The notes beneath the pieces were generated by a model. The model was not told the origin of the DNA, ran no database searches, and saw only the letters and a program-made list of their open reading frames with translations. Positions 23,873 through 38,600 of a stretch of DNA of 64,000 nt are shown here, one piece after another (position 1 is the stretch's first letter; every line of letters begins with the position of its first letter). The translations under genes and the position numbers were made by a program. The DNA lies in assembly GCF_021155765.1 (NCBI RefSeq), contig NC_060118.1, positions 6,758,001-6,822,000 of the forward strand. The letters run 5' to 3'. This stretch comes from Diprion similis. Lineage: Eukaryota; Arthropoda; Insecta; Hymenoptera; Diprionidae.

Positions 23873-25604
23873 TCTATTTCGTGATGAATTTAAAAAAAAT
23901 CACAATTTTTAGCTTACCGATCTCATAAAATTTATTTCTCTATTGAAAGGACAGAATACAGTTTTTCACCCGATGTGTATATTTTGAACTTATACCTATT
24001 GGAGCAAAGAAGAAGGAATATCGCCTCATCATGAGTATAACTACCTGCCTACATAGATTATACAGATACCTGTTTGCTCTCCGAGAAGCTGAGCTAACAA
24101 TCTCTGTTTTCTTATCTCTTTTATTTTCACGGACAATAATCTCTTTCTTTGTGTGACGTGATGCACGTACGCGTCGTTGGCTAGTCATATTTATAATTGT
24201 TTTTATTGTTGCGCTGAACTGCAAGGAATGAAGAGCCTCACCAGTTTCAATTTTTTTTTTTTTTTTTTAATTATCCGCATTTGTCCCAAATCTGAAACAG
24301 TACTCTGAATTTTTTCAGATTTTTCAATAAACTGCTCAACGATTTATAATATTTGAAATGATTTTGCAAAGGATCTTTCTTAAAATTGTCGAAAAAAATT
24401 CTAAAAACAGTATTTTCTAGTCCGAAAATTTCAAGAGCGGGACCATGGTGGACCGATTTTTTCCATTTGTTTTTCGCGACTTTCAATTTTTTCGGTCAGC
24501 TAAAGCATTGCTTAAACAGTCTGCAAATCCCCGAAAATTCTCAAACTTCTATATTTCACTTGGAATATTTCTAGACTGGTTCCATTATGTAGTGATTTTT
24601 GTATTTTTTTTTAGCCCATGGGTTCGGTTTTGAAATGTTTGGAAAAGAAAATAATATAGGTATTGAGAAGTTTTTGAGAATTTTAAAAAACATCCTCTTC
24701 AAAATCATTTTCATTATTTATTATAATATGATTAACTAATTGAATAAAAAATATGAAAAAATTGAAGGCAGTGTTTTATATTTGGGACAATTGCAGAAAA
24801 AAATTTGCACGAAATCAAAAATTGAGTGGCTTAGACGTTAGTTGGGTTCGCATGGAATTCCCCATACATATATAACATCATAAGGTGGATGTCGATATTC
24901 TGCAGTCCAAACAAGAACGTGTTCAAGAAATAACACCGAACAAAAAGAAAAAATCAAAAGAAATCTCAAAAGCTACGACTGAAGTCGATAAAGTCGAATT
25001 TGATTGAAGAAACAATATATCTTCTTGACGTAAACATAAAGCAGGAAAAATGTTCAACCCACTCGTTTTGCCGATACAACACGTAAAGAAACTTGATTTT
25101 GCGGTAGTTAAATGATATCGTGATTTCTTAAATGATTGTCGAATTTCATTTCATTATACAATCTTAGGACTCCGTTTGTCCATTCAACGAATTCTCTACG
25201 ACCTTAAAATCGTGAATAAATTCTGTTAGAATTCTGAAAAATTATCAAAGGTTATCTAATAACAATGAACTTATGATTCATTAAAAAGAATATTAACGGT
25301 GTTAAAAATTCATTTTTATATACGAGTTTTGCACTGGAAAATTACGAAACAATATCAGAATTTTCGTCAGTCGAATTTGAGTTTAGTAACTTCGTTTCTG
25401 CAAGAGTTAAAAAAAATTCTTTAAATTAAACCGAATTCAATTTAAATCGTTCGATTTTATTTACACTTCATTTAAACTTTGATAATTTCGTCCATTTGTT
25501 TTCTTTTATAATACATTTTTAAACAATAATACTGTATAAACACACAATGCATATGTATATTATATACAATGCACATAAGTTCGTTACCCTGAGGAGATAA
25601 AAAG

Positions 25605-25610
<6 letters not shown>

Positions 25611-25639
<29 letters not shown>
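25611..25639. repeat. (GA)n microsatellite
   Basis: About 14 uninterrupted AG units. Confidence 0.9.
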
Positions 25640-25642
<3 letters not shown>

Positions 25643-25745
25643 GGAGGTAGAAATAGCTGGACTGCATATCTCGATTCGACGAGAAGAAGCGGGATGGAGG
25701 AGGAATAAATTGGTTAATGGATATGATTCACTGCCTTACCATATA

Positions 25746-26723
25746 CCGTGTGTCCATGAGGAAAGTGCGCACATTATGCGCGACAGTTACGGCCTGATTC
25801 AGCAGCCGATGGAATACCAATTGCGACTGTCAGAAAATGTCCCTAGGAGCCCACCGTTAGCTATGAGCTCCTAGGGACATTTTCACGAATTTACAAATTT
25901 TATTGGATGATAGTTGGCGCCTGATTGAGCAGCTGATGCAATACCAATCGCGACTGTCAGAAAATGTCCCTAGGAGCCCACCGTTAGCTGTGGACTGCTA
26001 AAAAGACGAAGAGGAAAAAAAACGGCTAAGAGACAGCTGTGTGCATTTACTCGAGTGAACGAAAGTATTGCGCTCAAATTTTAGGTTGACATATTCCACC
26101 GTCCTTAAGAAATAGAGATAAGAGCATATATTGTAATATCTAGTTATTTTTCACGAACGGAATGATCAAAAAAGAAGTGAATTTTTGATCCCGAATACTC
26201 GCGAAGAACATTTCCTTTCGTCAATCGGGCGAAAGTGACACATGATGTAAAAACGATAGATTTTGTATGAGTATAAGAAGAAATGAAGAGGGAGTGAGAC
26301 GAGTAGAGATCAGTACATGGTGTGCCGAGAACTCCTACGACACGCCCTTTTCTTCGAGGTCCAAGCCTTCAAAGAAGATATGTACCAACTGTCTAAAGAA
26401 ATCCCTATATTGTTAGGGAATTATTTTTCTGGCGGACGCTTTTTTTAAGATCCCGCTCATTTTTTCCCCACGCAAATTCAACGTCACAACAATTAATCAC
26501 CATCAATCTAAGGTAATTTGGCGCGAGAGAGAAATTTTTTTGGAAAAAGAAGCTGCAATCCTAGGTACACCATGTATATTCACACTACGGCTCCTAGGGA
26601 CATTTTCTGACAGTAGCGATTGGTATTGCGTCGCATGCTGAATCAGGCGATAACTGTGGGCAAAAAAATTCGACCGACCCGACGTACGCGCATAATGTAC
26701 GCACTTTCCTCATGGACACACGG
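25746..26723. mobile_element. TA-flanked MITE, copy 1, carrying a roughly 580-bp insertion
   Basis: The ends CCGTGTGTCCATGAGGAAAG and CTTTCCTCATGGACACACGG are perfect inverted repeats flanked by TA, as in Tc1/mariner-type elements; pairing continues through GTGCGCA...ATTATGCGCG with one change. The interior has GTCCCTAGGAGCC and its complement GGCTCCTAGGGAC in several copies. Compared with copies 2 and 3, the central part from about 25996 to 26584 is extra. That insert shares sequence with 39270-39690. No transposase. Confidence 0.72.
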
Positions 26724-26882
26724 TATGTATAATATATATACATCAATGCCCTTGTATGCATATATATGCTGGGTTCGTGTTCATTACTTCGTTTCTCGTC
26801 ATTACATTGAACTCAGTAATAACCGCGAGGACGACGAACTTGAATCGTCATACCAAAATTCTGAGGTTGAATTATAGGTATG

Positions 26883-29585
26883 TATATACCGGGACCATCT
26901 CTAGAAACTAAACAGGAACTGCGCATGCGCCAGATGATTCAATTTCATTGGTCAGCGAAATTGCCCCGCGGAGTAATTTTCGTCAGCTAACCAAGGCGAC
27001 CAACGTACACGAAATGTGACAAGGCTCTGAATATCTCGCGCGTAAAGTAGCGTATTGAGGTTATGTTGATATTTATTCCTACTTATCGTGAATTTTCTAA
27101 GAAAAGTGTCATTCAGCAATACCGTAGTTGATATTAGCAGATATTTAATCGACACAATAAAGGCGTCAATGGAGAAACAAATATCAAAAGCTACAGAAAT
27201 TGGATCAGTTATTTATTGAAAGAAGAAAACTGAAATTAAATGTGGAACGTCATCAACGAGTGGGAGTCTAGACAAACTGAGGCAGGTAAGTAAAAATATT
27301 GTTTATTTCAAACAGATTCTTTATTTACATAAAATTAAAAATAAATGGATTGTTGAAACCCAGTAGAAGGTTGCTCCAGAGTAGATTTGTTACAGTGCAG
27401 TGCTCCGGAAGCCAGTAATCAGTGCCGATGAACATGAAATATTAAAATAAAATCAGTAACAAGGAATAAAAGAAATAGTGTATCTTGAAACACAAAGCTT
27501 AGGAGTACAAAAAGTAGCAATTCGTTTTTCTGTCGCAATTTATTGAAAATTAGTGGTATCCAAAACAATTAGAAGCTCTTGTCTGATGATAATATCTTTT
27601 AATATTTTCAGGTGGGAAACAACCATCATCGAAGCGAGACTAAAGTTGTCAGGCGTTGAAGCGTGTAAGTAAATTTCTGATGCTATGATATTTGCATATT
27701 ACAATATTTTCACATGTATTCAATGATAAAATTCGTTTGTTCTGACAGACTTAAAGTTTCAAGTTTGGATAATAGGATGAAAATCATACCTTACCTGATG
27801 GTCAAAACGTTTTGGTGGCTAGGACCCTAGTTTCTCGATTGGTGCCACCGTTCCAACCATCGAACCTGGTTGTTCCGTTGTTCCATTAGACAACAGGTAT
27901 CCGAAGGAATTTCTTCTGGTCATCGCCACCTTCTGAACATCAGTCGTGGCAAAATTGAAGAGCACGACACGCTACAGATCATGGTGTTTGAATATTCCAT
28001 TATTTTAGATCTATCGAGCCAATAGTAATAAGTTTGTTATTCAACAATTGCTGCTAACTAATTTTACAGAGCAATCATTCCGTGCACCATTGTAATCCAA
28101 GCAGTATTATTGGTCCACATTATTTTTCAAATTTTATTATCGGCAGTTTTGATATTTTATTTTTCACTCTCTTGGTATTCAATTCAGATGAATAGTGTTT
28201 CAAGTGTTAAATCAGATTCCAAGGATGAATTTTGATGGGTAAACTGAACCAATCTCAATCTAAAAATGTTGGATAACTTCAGTTGAAAATGTCTTTAAAG
28301 TCAATATTAATCGACAGTATCATCTGACTAGCTAGTTGCAGCTATCATCCGTGCTTGAGCCTCGTTCAACCCCAGCAAGGTCTAAGGAATGCATTCACTT
28401 ACTAGTACACGTTACAAATGATCACTTTGTCTACAATAGGACTTACTTGCTGGCTAACTTTTTTATGATGAATCTTTATCAGGGAGTCATCCGGTAACTT
28501 ATTGAAAGCTTGAAACCAGATTCAATTTTATACTCTTACAATGGTCCTTCATTGAAACTGAGAGTTTGTGAATCTCCATTTATTACAATTAATTCTGCAT
28601 CCCATGTTAACACTGTTCGAAACAAAAAATCTCATCCTAAGATTGGAAATGGAATCTGCAATGCAAAAGTTATCTAGTGGCACAAGTTAAAAACAAAGAA
28701 CCTTATAACGGTTTCTGCGACAGAGGGATTCCTTCCGGACATTCATGTTACTGGATGATGTTCGGAGCACTATGAACAAGATATTGTATTGGATTTAGGT
28801 TTGAGTAGATATTTTCATGAACTTCAGTGAAAATTAGATATTCATTTGTTTCAAAGGAACAAGGGGTACAATGTTGAACCCGATAAGTCAATATTTTCAT
28901 ATGAATGTTCTGAACATTACTCTAAAACATGATTATCCTTAAAGTTAATTACTGAGGCACATTTTGAAAATGTTGATTTTTAACTTGTGTCACAGAATGT
29001 TTCTGAGTTTTACTCTTGGGATTAGATTTCTTTAGATTAGATTTGAAATTGAAAGAAACCGTAAGATCTACAACTTCCTTTTTCAACCAACAAAAGTGGC
29101 CGATGATCTCTGCATGTGTCATGAATTGAATGGGAAGAGAAGACATCAGCTAACAGCAGAGATGCTATTATTTTGGCTGTATTTTCTGTTGAAAGAAAAA
29201 AATTTCATTGTTATTCTTAATGTATGAAGTAATGAAAATGATTGAATAAATTGTCCCCACCTACCTGCTTCGTTTCTTCCAAGCACCCAACATTTGAACA
29301 GATTTCTTGTTTCAATCGAATAGGACGAATTTTCAAAGAGCATCAGCATTAAATTCCGACCGTTCTTTGAACAATCAATTTTCAATAACAAATGCTTCCC
29401 AAGCCTTTCCGAGTGACTATCTGAATGACTTGAGATTCTAACCTCAAAAATGCATGTGAACTACATCGCCGACAGAAACAGAGTTTGACAGCAGGGTCTC
29501 GGGGTGGCCAGACTGCACGGACGGCGGATTTAAATTCGCGCATGCGCAGTTCCTGTTTAGTTTCTAGAGATGGTCCCGGTATATA
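26883..29585. mobile_element. 2.7-kb DNA element with perfect 48-bp terminal inverted repeats
   Basis: TATATACCGGGACCATCTCT begins the left end (26883-26930). The same 48 bases recur in reverse complement at 29538-29585. The ends finish inward in GCGCATGCGC. The target duplication is probably TA or TATA but is masked by the TATATA tract. Reading frames inside are all under 90 codons and show no transposase motifs I can identify, so it seems non-autonomous or decayed. The identical ends suggest recent activity. Confidence 0.75.
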
Positions 29586-32161
29586 ACAATGCAACGTTGA
29601 TAAATAACAATATGCATTTTGAGAAAAGTTCTTTTTTGCCAACTTCAAATAATTGCCACTGAATTCGGATTGTTGAAATTCCCCGACTTTTCAAGGTTTC
29701 CAAATACAAGATTATCCTGATTTTCCACGCACCTTTCGACTATGTTAAGTAAAGTTGAAGTAACTAACAAAAATGACATTCATTTAATGGTGCAAGTTAC
29801 ATTTCATTTGTTCGTCCAAGTGTTTTAATGTAAAAAAAAAAGTGCCGGTATTTATTATACAGCTATATGTATTAGTTGGTCGTTAAATGGTTTTTTTGGA
29901 ATTTCAATGTTGGATGGTCGTAAATTGGCTTTAAATATAAATTTTTTTTACATTTGGACTCGATTTATAATCACCTAACACGATCTTCCATTTAACGACC
30001 ACCCTAAGTAATATGTATATATATATAATATATTCTCAAACAAAAGATATACAAATTTCGTGCGGATTATTCGTTTCGTAAATTTTGAATCAATTCAATT
30101 TATGCTTAAAAAAGGTTATTTTGTCGTTTTTGATGCTCCATATTTGGGGAAAAAAAAAAACACGAAATATGTGAAATTAATCGATAAAATGGGAATAAAC
30201 ATTTTTTTTATCATCAAACGGGTTACAGAATTAAAATAATTATTAGTATAAAAATGACCATCCAAGAGTTTTTTTTATTCCTTTTTTTTTCTTCTTTTTT
30301 GAATCGAACTTTCGCCGTACACGAAACGCGTTAAATATATGTGTTTACATAGGTACTGATTTTTTATCAGTATATTATATACATTAGAAACGAGAAAATG
30401 AATAATTTTGTTTTTGAAAATACTTCTTTCTAATCTTTTTTTTTTTATAAATTTATAAATTCTAGTATTAAATCAAACGAATACAAAAAAAGAAAAGAAA
30501 CGATCCCGCTAATACGTTGCATTCTCTGCTTATTTGTCGTTGTTCTTTGATAGAAAAAAAAAAAAAAAAAAAAAAAAAAAACATCTCAATCCTCTGTAAT
30601 AAATGACGCAAAAAAAAAACTTGTAAATACTATCGAAAAAATAATTCTGCGTAACATTATAATTATTTCCCGGGTATGTTTATTTTTATTAAGATCTATA
30701 GAGTTTCATAAAAAAAAAAAAAAAACAAACAAACAAACAAAAGCGATGAAAAGTTTTTGAGTACCTTTTTTTTTTTTTTTTTTGTTTTTATCGGATAAAA
30801 ATTTTTCGCCACTTGGAAAAAAAGAAAAAAGAAAAAAAAAAAAAAAACAAGTTACCGTTTCCTTTGATTCCGCATTCAGAGATTATAAAGCCAATATTAT
30901 TTGACGTTACATAAGTTATTCAACTTGCTATACGTAATAACAACGGAACTTTATTGTTCGGTAAAAAATTTGCCGTCTCACCAACGTTTTTGATTGCACC
31001 GAGGAGATTGCTTCGCATATAAAAATAAACTTCAGTAAACTGTCACTGTTTCACTCTTTTAACCTTGATTTTCAATCATTTTTTTTTTTTTTATTTATCG
31101 GACTCTACGCTTCACGAATTACTGATTTCTTCTTCCGCGTCCGTTCACCAATTCGACGCGTAATCATTCGCCTTTAATTATCACACCTGAACGAAACCAA
31201 ACAGTATATAAACAACGTGGTCCGATCGTACAATTGCAACATTAGCTCAACTGTAGAAGAGGTGCGATTGTGAGTTGATTAAAACATCGCGTCTCGTTTT
31301 TCCAACAACTGGGGAAAATTTCAACATGGAACATGGAACAACGATGGAATTTGTTGTGGTAAACGCGTTGACATGTTGTGATGCTATTGTGTATGTATGA
31401 GGCATTCCATGCGGTTCGAAAAATATTGTTTTGCCCATCGTGTGAAATTAGGTGAGAAATCAGTGGAAGTATTTATACTATGTATGAGGTATTCCACTAG
31501 AATTCGACAAGTGATTTTTCCTCATCATTTTTGATTTCATTTATAATTTATTATACGACTATTTCAAATCCAAAAAGCATAATACTGAATTATTTCAGAT
31601 TTTTTTCGCCAACTGTTATTTTGTCGTATATTTTTTAAGATCAAAACAGAATGAAACATTTGAAATTATCTGCAATATTCTTCTATCAGAGACGATCATT
31701 TCAGGTGAAATCCGCAATTGAAAACTATTTTTTTCTATATACTTATTTAACTGATTTAGAAACAAATAAAATAGAAATTCCCAAATTTGCTTAATACAGT
31801 ATTTTCATTTATAATTGTAGACAAATGAATAATCATCATTGAAAATACCAAATTAAGCAAATTCGGAATTATTTTTTTTCATAAAATTAGGTCGAAGAAT
31901 TTTTGAGAACTTTCTTGGAAATTGAAAAAAAAAAAAATTTATATATATATATATAAAAAAAAAAAACATCAACGGTTGGAGAGAAAAATTTGAAATAATT
32001 CGGAAGAGCTACTCAGAGTTAGTAAGTAACATTGTATAAAAAATTGTGAGGGGAAAATCATTTGTCGAGTTGGCATGGAATAGCTCATACACTACAGAAC
32101 GAACAGCAAGAAAAACAATGAATTTGAAGGTATTTTCCTTTCCCACACGTAATGATGACAT

Positions 32162-32195
<34 letters not shown>

Positions 32196-32300
32196 AACAC
32201 AGACGCGGCTTTGCTCTCGAGTTATCGTTTCCATGTTAATCACCGCACTAAATGAGCTGACGCATTGAAGAGTAGAAGACGATATATGGCGGTGTTCGAG
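29586..32300. other. AT-rich DNA with many A and T runs
   Basis: Long homopolymer runs occur near 30553, 30710, 30764 and 30830. No gene is supported. A terminal motif of another repeat family (GAGGCATTCCATGCGG) is at about 31399, and a variant at about 31487. Confidence 0.5.
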
Positions 32301-32606
32301 ACACTCGGTTCTATATGCCTTAATTTTTAAACTGCACTCTTATTGTATCAATTGTCGCAGCGCGATTCGACTGGCTGCACTATTTCTAACAACTGGGCTG
32401 CACCGAGCTTCTCTGTTCACTTTTCAAATTTCAATAACGCAGTAAAGTTGTAAGACGTTCGGTTTGAAGTATACGATCGATCAGAACGTCGATCGATCTG
32501 CAATTCGCGTGTGAAATCAAATTTTCAAAACACTTTCAATCGAAGGATTATATTTAATAATTTTGTTCAGTGTGTCTATTTATCATTAAATATTCGAATA
32601 TCAATC
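32300..32606 (+). promoter_or_regulatory. candidate internal promoter and leader
   Basis: This stretch lies directly before the first coding exon at 32607 and is less AT-rich than its surroundings. There is no clear TATA box or initiator. It is listed because the following exon begins with ATG and has no visible upstream splice acceptor requirement. Confidence 0.3.
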
Positions 32607-35600
32607 ATGTATACGAAAAAAAATACTCGGTCGACCGCTTCTTCCAATATTCGGGAATTTATTGTAAATATTTTCAAGTTTGGTAAGTGATTCGATTTTT
32701 ATTTTCTTTTCGTTTGTTTGTTATTTTATTTATTTATTTTTTTCACAATTTTCTATCCTTTCGTGGAGTATTCTGTCGATTCGATATTACAAATTCACAA
32801 TAATTTTCTTTGTATAATAAAAGTGGTGTTAATTTTTTGTTATTTTGGAATTATCGGTATGTAATTTGATTTTTAGTGTAAGAATTTTTCATAGCATTTA
32901 TCTGCACCGTCAAGAAAATATACGGAGAAAAATGTTTGGCTTTGCTTATTTTTCCTATTCTTAACTGTCTTCTTTTTTTACAATTATCGAAAAATGTGCT
33001 TCTTGGAACAAAATGAGAATTTTTTTGTACCACCTTACCAGTAAATCCAGTGTACTTCACTACATTTATCTTAGATGTAGTTTACTATTATCTCATAAAT
33101 TGGTGTTTAAGGGAGTATTCTGGTCTAGAAATTTGAAAAAATGTTTTTTTTTTCATCCACATTTTCAAAGTTTAGACCCTTACGAATAGGTTTCTGAGAG
33201 GATTTTTGATAATTTAAATTATTTTCAGAGTTACAGTTATTTTTGTGACGCGTCAGCTAAACCGGTCCGACTGGAACGATCTTTAAACGCGTTTTTGTTG
33301 AAACTACTTTTGTCGATACGGTTTACGTGATGTCTTAAATTTTGATGGACCAATTTACTCGAAATTTAGTGAAAATGTTCTTTGTATATCCCTCTATGGT
33401 TGGAAGCACGGATTTTAAAAAAAAATTGTCAAAAAACATTAGAATTGGATCAAAAACACCAGAGTTCAATAACTTTGGACGTTCCAATCGTAAAAACTGA
33501 TCCCAAATTATTGATATCTTAACTTGTGATATTAGAACTTCTTCAGTTTCATTTCTATTAGGACAGTAAAAGTGTTATTTTAGTTATCTTTAGCAATTAT
33601 CATTAGCACAAATAGCAATGATGGAAATTTTTTGAATCGTTTTACCACCTTTTTTAAATCCCCCCCAAAAAAATGCAATTTTCAATTCTTTTGCGGGGAG
33701 GAGGTTAGGTTAATACGGAAGAAAAACATGTCTTGAAGTAATTTCGAAATCATTCAAATTTTCCGAAGAAATACTTTGAAAAAAATTACGATATTTATTT
33801 GAATATATGTATAAAATGTTTTCAAAGTTTCAATTAATTATATACATTTCTGGCTAGCCAGAAAAAAATTCATGAGTCAGTAAAAAAAAATCACTTAACC
33901 TATTTCTCATCACTCCTTAACCTATTTCCTAACCTAACCTACTTTTAGTACGAAAAGCTAACAAATCCATGGAAGTCATTTTAAAGAGCAATCACGATTA
34001 AGTTACTAACTTCAGCTACGTCAGAAGACGTAGTGTTGACGAATAACAATAAAATAAGACCAAACAGATAGTTTTTGGTACCTACGACATTCGCACTTGC
34101 AATTTTAACAACATTCAAACCTTTGGTACCCTAAGAGGATTGTACATTCGTATCTATTTGTCTATGATCGAAATTCTAAGTAACCGTAGAAAATTTTTTC
34201 TTTCAAGGAGCTGCGCGTTACGGTTACAAAATGGCCGGAACTGAATTGGACGATGGTGATTTGATCGACCTTGGTATAAGAGGAGTCTGCATATCGCGCA
34301 GACGCAGTCAAGGGTCGCCTCTATCCTTCGAAGAAGGTATCGAGGAGGAACACGAGCACCTGTTGGACGTGTGCCCTCCTAAGTTGGAGGAGAAGCTGTC
34401 CCTGTCAGAAGGAGGCAAAGAGGATCCATCGGTAGTGTCGATAAGCGAGGACCACGAGCAGGATCAGGATTTGGGAAGTGACGTGCTGGTCACCCTTGGA
34501 CACGACAAGTTCGTCCCAGCTGCAAAACGGATCGACGTCGTTTCCTCCGACACGATAAAGCGGGTCAAGGACATAACGAAGAACCTTGAACTGTCGGCGG
34601 AGGACACCATCGACGGTATAAGTGTGGAGGACCTGGAGGACCAGGACACGTCCTTCGAGGCCAGGGAGATAACGAACGCGTTCAACTTCCTGGCGGAGCT
34701 CGAAGACGAGGATGACGAGGACGGGAACTTTAACGAGTCCATTTCGTCCGAGGGTCCGTTGATGGCCGAGGAATTTCTACGCTCGGCTAATTGCCCATTG
34801 GAGCCGACCTCCTTCCCTGGCGAAAACAACTTCGGGCAAGACACATTCGAGACATCGAATTCGGTACAAGTTGGGGGAAATTCCGGGCCCGAAAACGACG
34901 CTGAGGTTCTGATAAGACGGACCTCCCGTGGCTCAGGGGACTTCGAAAACCTTGGGTTCGAGGCCTCGCCGCCCTCCAATACTTCTGGAAAGCCTCGATC
35001 TGCTTCAGTTGCCTTCGAATTTGGATATGTCATCCCGAAACCTCGATGTCTCGTCAAGTCCCATTCTCTGCGCACGTCCCTCGGGCTTTCGAGCAGAAAA
35101 TCGGGACCTGACAACCTAGAGATGGTCCTCCGGAACGGGACCAGGAACGGTAAGAGGCCCTTGAACAATCAAAACCGGAAGTCATGGACCGAAGGTGCCG
35201 CTGGTCGCAAATTCTCTGACAGTACTGGGCTAAGGACCCAACGATCTACCAGCCTTGGTCTCGATCCTCTTGATCTGCCGTCCACTTCCCGTGGATCCAG
35301 TGGTTTACAACGATCCGATTCCTCCCTCAGGTGAGTTGGTGATTTTCCTTCGATAAAAACTTGTATCTTGACAATCGTTTGTTTTATTCGAAATTATGTG
35401 TTATGGATTGAACTTTATTTTTACATTCTATTGTTTTTATCAAAAACTCAAGCGATATTAGGAAGCATATTGATATCGACAATAACGTCAACAGTTTTTT
35501 GCTCGGTGATTTGTTTTTGTAAACGATATTTTGGTTTTGGCTACATTTTTTGACTGTTTATCCTCTTTGATACCATTTCACTTTTTTTTTTATTGCCACG

Positions 35601-38600
35601 GTCTTCTTGTTAATTAAATAAAAGAATCAGGATGGATGTTCCGATTTTGTCCACCTTGGTATGACCAGTTATGGCCATCGTTTTGATCCGGTTTTAGCCA
35701 CATTCATTCATTATTTGCAGACGAAGGTTACGTCCACAAGTGGTTAAACATGAGCGGAAGTGATTTGATGTACACATCGAATTGGGTCAAAATGATGCCT
35801 ATGAAATTGAAAAAAAAAAAATTTATGATACGTTGTGATATTCTACATTTTAATTTGGCCACAAATCGGTTGAACTTGAATTTTCATTGGAGTCTGGTTG
35901 ACAGAAAAACAACTTGTGTAAAATCGGTGTTGGTTGTTTATAAGAATCTAATCTTTTGCTTGAAAATATATTTGTGTTATGAAAATGATTCAAGTTTAGA
36001 GTGTATATTCACAAACGAAATGAGCTGATAGTGTTGATTGGAATTTTTCAAACTATGCAAGAGTGTAACATCAACATGAAAAGGCGATGGAAAATGTAAA
36101 CCTCCTACGACTATTAATTCTATTTAACTATTTCGATCGAGGTTATAGTTTTCTGGTGAAAGTCATCAGAACTTGATTCGCGGTTATTGATTCTAAACCT
36201 CCGATTCTTGATTATTGCATTTTGACCATTTTCTAACCAGACTGTACACCTGAAATACCCTCAATCGATGGTCTTATGGTTGAACGTGAAGTGACGGTTG
36301 AACTCCTGGAGTATCAATACACCGTTATTTTCTCAACATCTTAGTTTTTTAATTTTCTCAGCCATCATTCCATTTTTTCTTCTTTCTTTTTCTTTTTGTT
36401 GAAATAATTTTCCTAAGTCAAAGACAAAAAAAAAAAAATGGTAAAAGGTGTTCATACGATTAAAAGTTCTGTTCCATTATTCCCGAAAACTTTGAGACTA
36501 GATAGAAAGAAAAAAAAATGTCCTGAATGCAATTTTTTTTTTTTTTTTTTCTTTTTTACCTTCTCACGCGTTCAATATTCGAACAATTTTTTTTCATTCT
36601 ACACCAATTTTTTACAGTCGGTTTAGCAATTTGGGCTTTTGAATCGTTGTAACCCTTGCTCAAACCCTTTTACCCCAATGCTCATTCGGTCAGAATATCC
36701 ACGTGCGCATTATTACATACCGACCCCCAGCACCGGTGTACCTCACCATGTGTAACGAAGTGCAACAGATGCTTCAGTCAGTCAGGCCAGCTTGCACTTG
36801 CGTTTGGTTATAGGTATAGGTATGTACTTTAGCTACATATACGTAAGTTATATACAGGGTGTCCGGTTACTCGGGCACAGAAATTTGAAAATATGTCGTC
36901 TCTGAGACCGTTGATTACGAATTTGAACCAAGTGGTTTTCACTTAAGGGGTCATGGTGTCAATATCATTCGAAATTATTTGGTAATCTCCGAAATCATAC
37001 TGAAATTACTAATATTAAAATGAAATACTGCGTTATTAGTCATTGGTAATCATGAGAAATCATTTAGGATCACTGAAATATCTTTGTAATTATAAGAAAT
37101 CATATGTAATCTGAGAAGTCGTGAGAAATCATCTAATCAAAGTGAAATTATTTTTCAAATGATCTTTCGTAATCAATTTATAGAGGTTAAGTAATCGTGA
37201 AATACGTAATCGTAGTGTCAATTTTTACTACACTTAAACACCCCATGATTTGAACTTGAAGTTTAGGAACTCATGGTTGGATAAAATTTGGAGATCGGCG
37301 GTTTTTTACGTCGCTGGTTAAGAATCTTAAGACGAATTTCAGTTCGGATCTGCTATTCTGAATTATAACATTTTGAGGTTATTAGAAATGTGATCAGCGT
37401 GCTCGAAAATTATCGGGGAAAGCCATAAGATTCGTTTAATTATGCAGGTATTTGTTGAATTTAAATTCCCAAATTTCAGATATTCCCGTTTTAACGATTT
37501 CGAAAATCTTCCACGCGCGATTTTCAAATTTCGAGTCGATCTCTGCTGGTAAGGAAGAATGCCTGGTGGTAAAGAAGAATAAATAGAATAGTCCAATCTT
37601 CGGTGGAAATTCAGTGATTAGAATCTCTTAAATTTGGTTTTATTGAAAAAAAGATAAATGGCGGAAAAATAAAACGATTGTTTAACTTTTGGAAAAATGT
37701 GTGAAAAACAATCTTCATTATTCATCGTCTAACGCAGTCTTGCACGTATAACAAAGATGCATAGAGTGCGTGAAAAGATGTCGAAAATACAAGAAATTAA
37801 AGTCCGTTTTAGAATCAAATTACAATCAACTTTCTTTTTTTTTTTTTTAATTACATATGTAAGAAAATTCGAGGTGTAGATTGTGGGGTTGGACTTTGGT
37901 CGAATTGTCACGGAACGCCCTGTATATCGAGCCAACTTACGTTATATACCTACTATTTTACATAGCTGCACCTACCTTTTACCCTCCCCAACAAATTAAG
38001 GCGAAGTCCTGCAGGAAGTATACTTCCTAGTTCGTGTGCGATGTGCATGGTTTTATCCATCCATTTATAATATACATTGACAATGATTTCGCAGAAAAAA
38101 AAATAATTTTCATTCTACTTGTTCACACAAATGTGGTTTTTGTAATGATAATTTTATATTTATACTGAAAGAAATCAATAATTAATCAAAGTTTTTACAA
38201 AAAATAACAATATTCTTTTTTTCACAATCTATCAATTTTTTTCCTTTTTTGTTATTCTGAATGTAATATGATTTATTTGAAACATGGAAGAAGTCATCAG
38301 TTTCAAAGAAATTTTCTATAGCTATAAGAATACCGGAACTTCATACGAATGAATCATTATTCAGAGTGTATATGATATGTGTTCAATGATAGGTATTTCA
38401 AGAATTCTTCAATGTTTCATAAGCGTGTATTACTCAAAGTCTGAATTATTCGATGCTTATTTCCTTGCCGGTAGTATAATTAATGGTTAAAAACTCGACG
38501 ATTTTGTGAAATAATTATGAATAATTATTGGAAAAATGGAAAAATATTTGATTTTTTATGGTTATTAGAATAATCTGGTAAAACGGGTATCGAAATAATA

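Larger units (their letters stand above)
17373..32300. other. repeat-rich intron or intergenic DNA
   Basis: No protein-coding exon could be supported over about 15 kb. The stretch holds the mobile elements listed separately, long A/T runs and dinucleotide tracts. A TATATAAG at 19899-19906, followed by moderately CpG-rich DNA to about 20200, is a weak promoter candidate. Confidence 0.5.

Noticed and set aside
34464..35168. 234-codon minus-strand frame
   Set aside because: It is the shadow of the long plus-strand exon, which has matching splice borders and phase.
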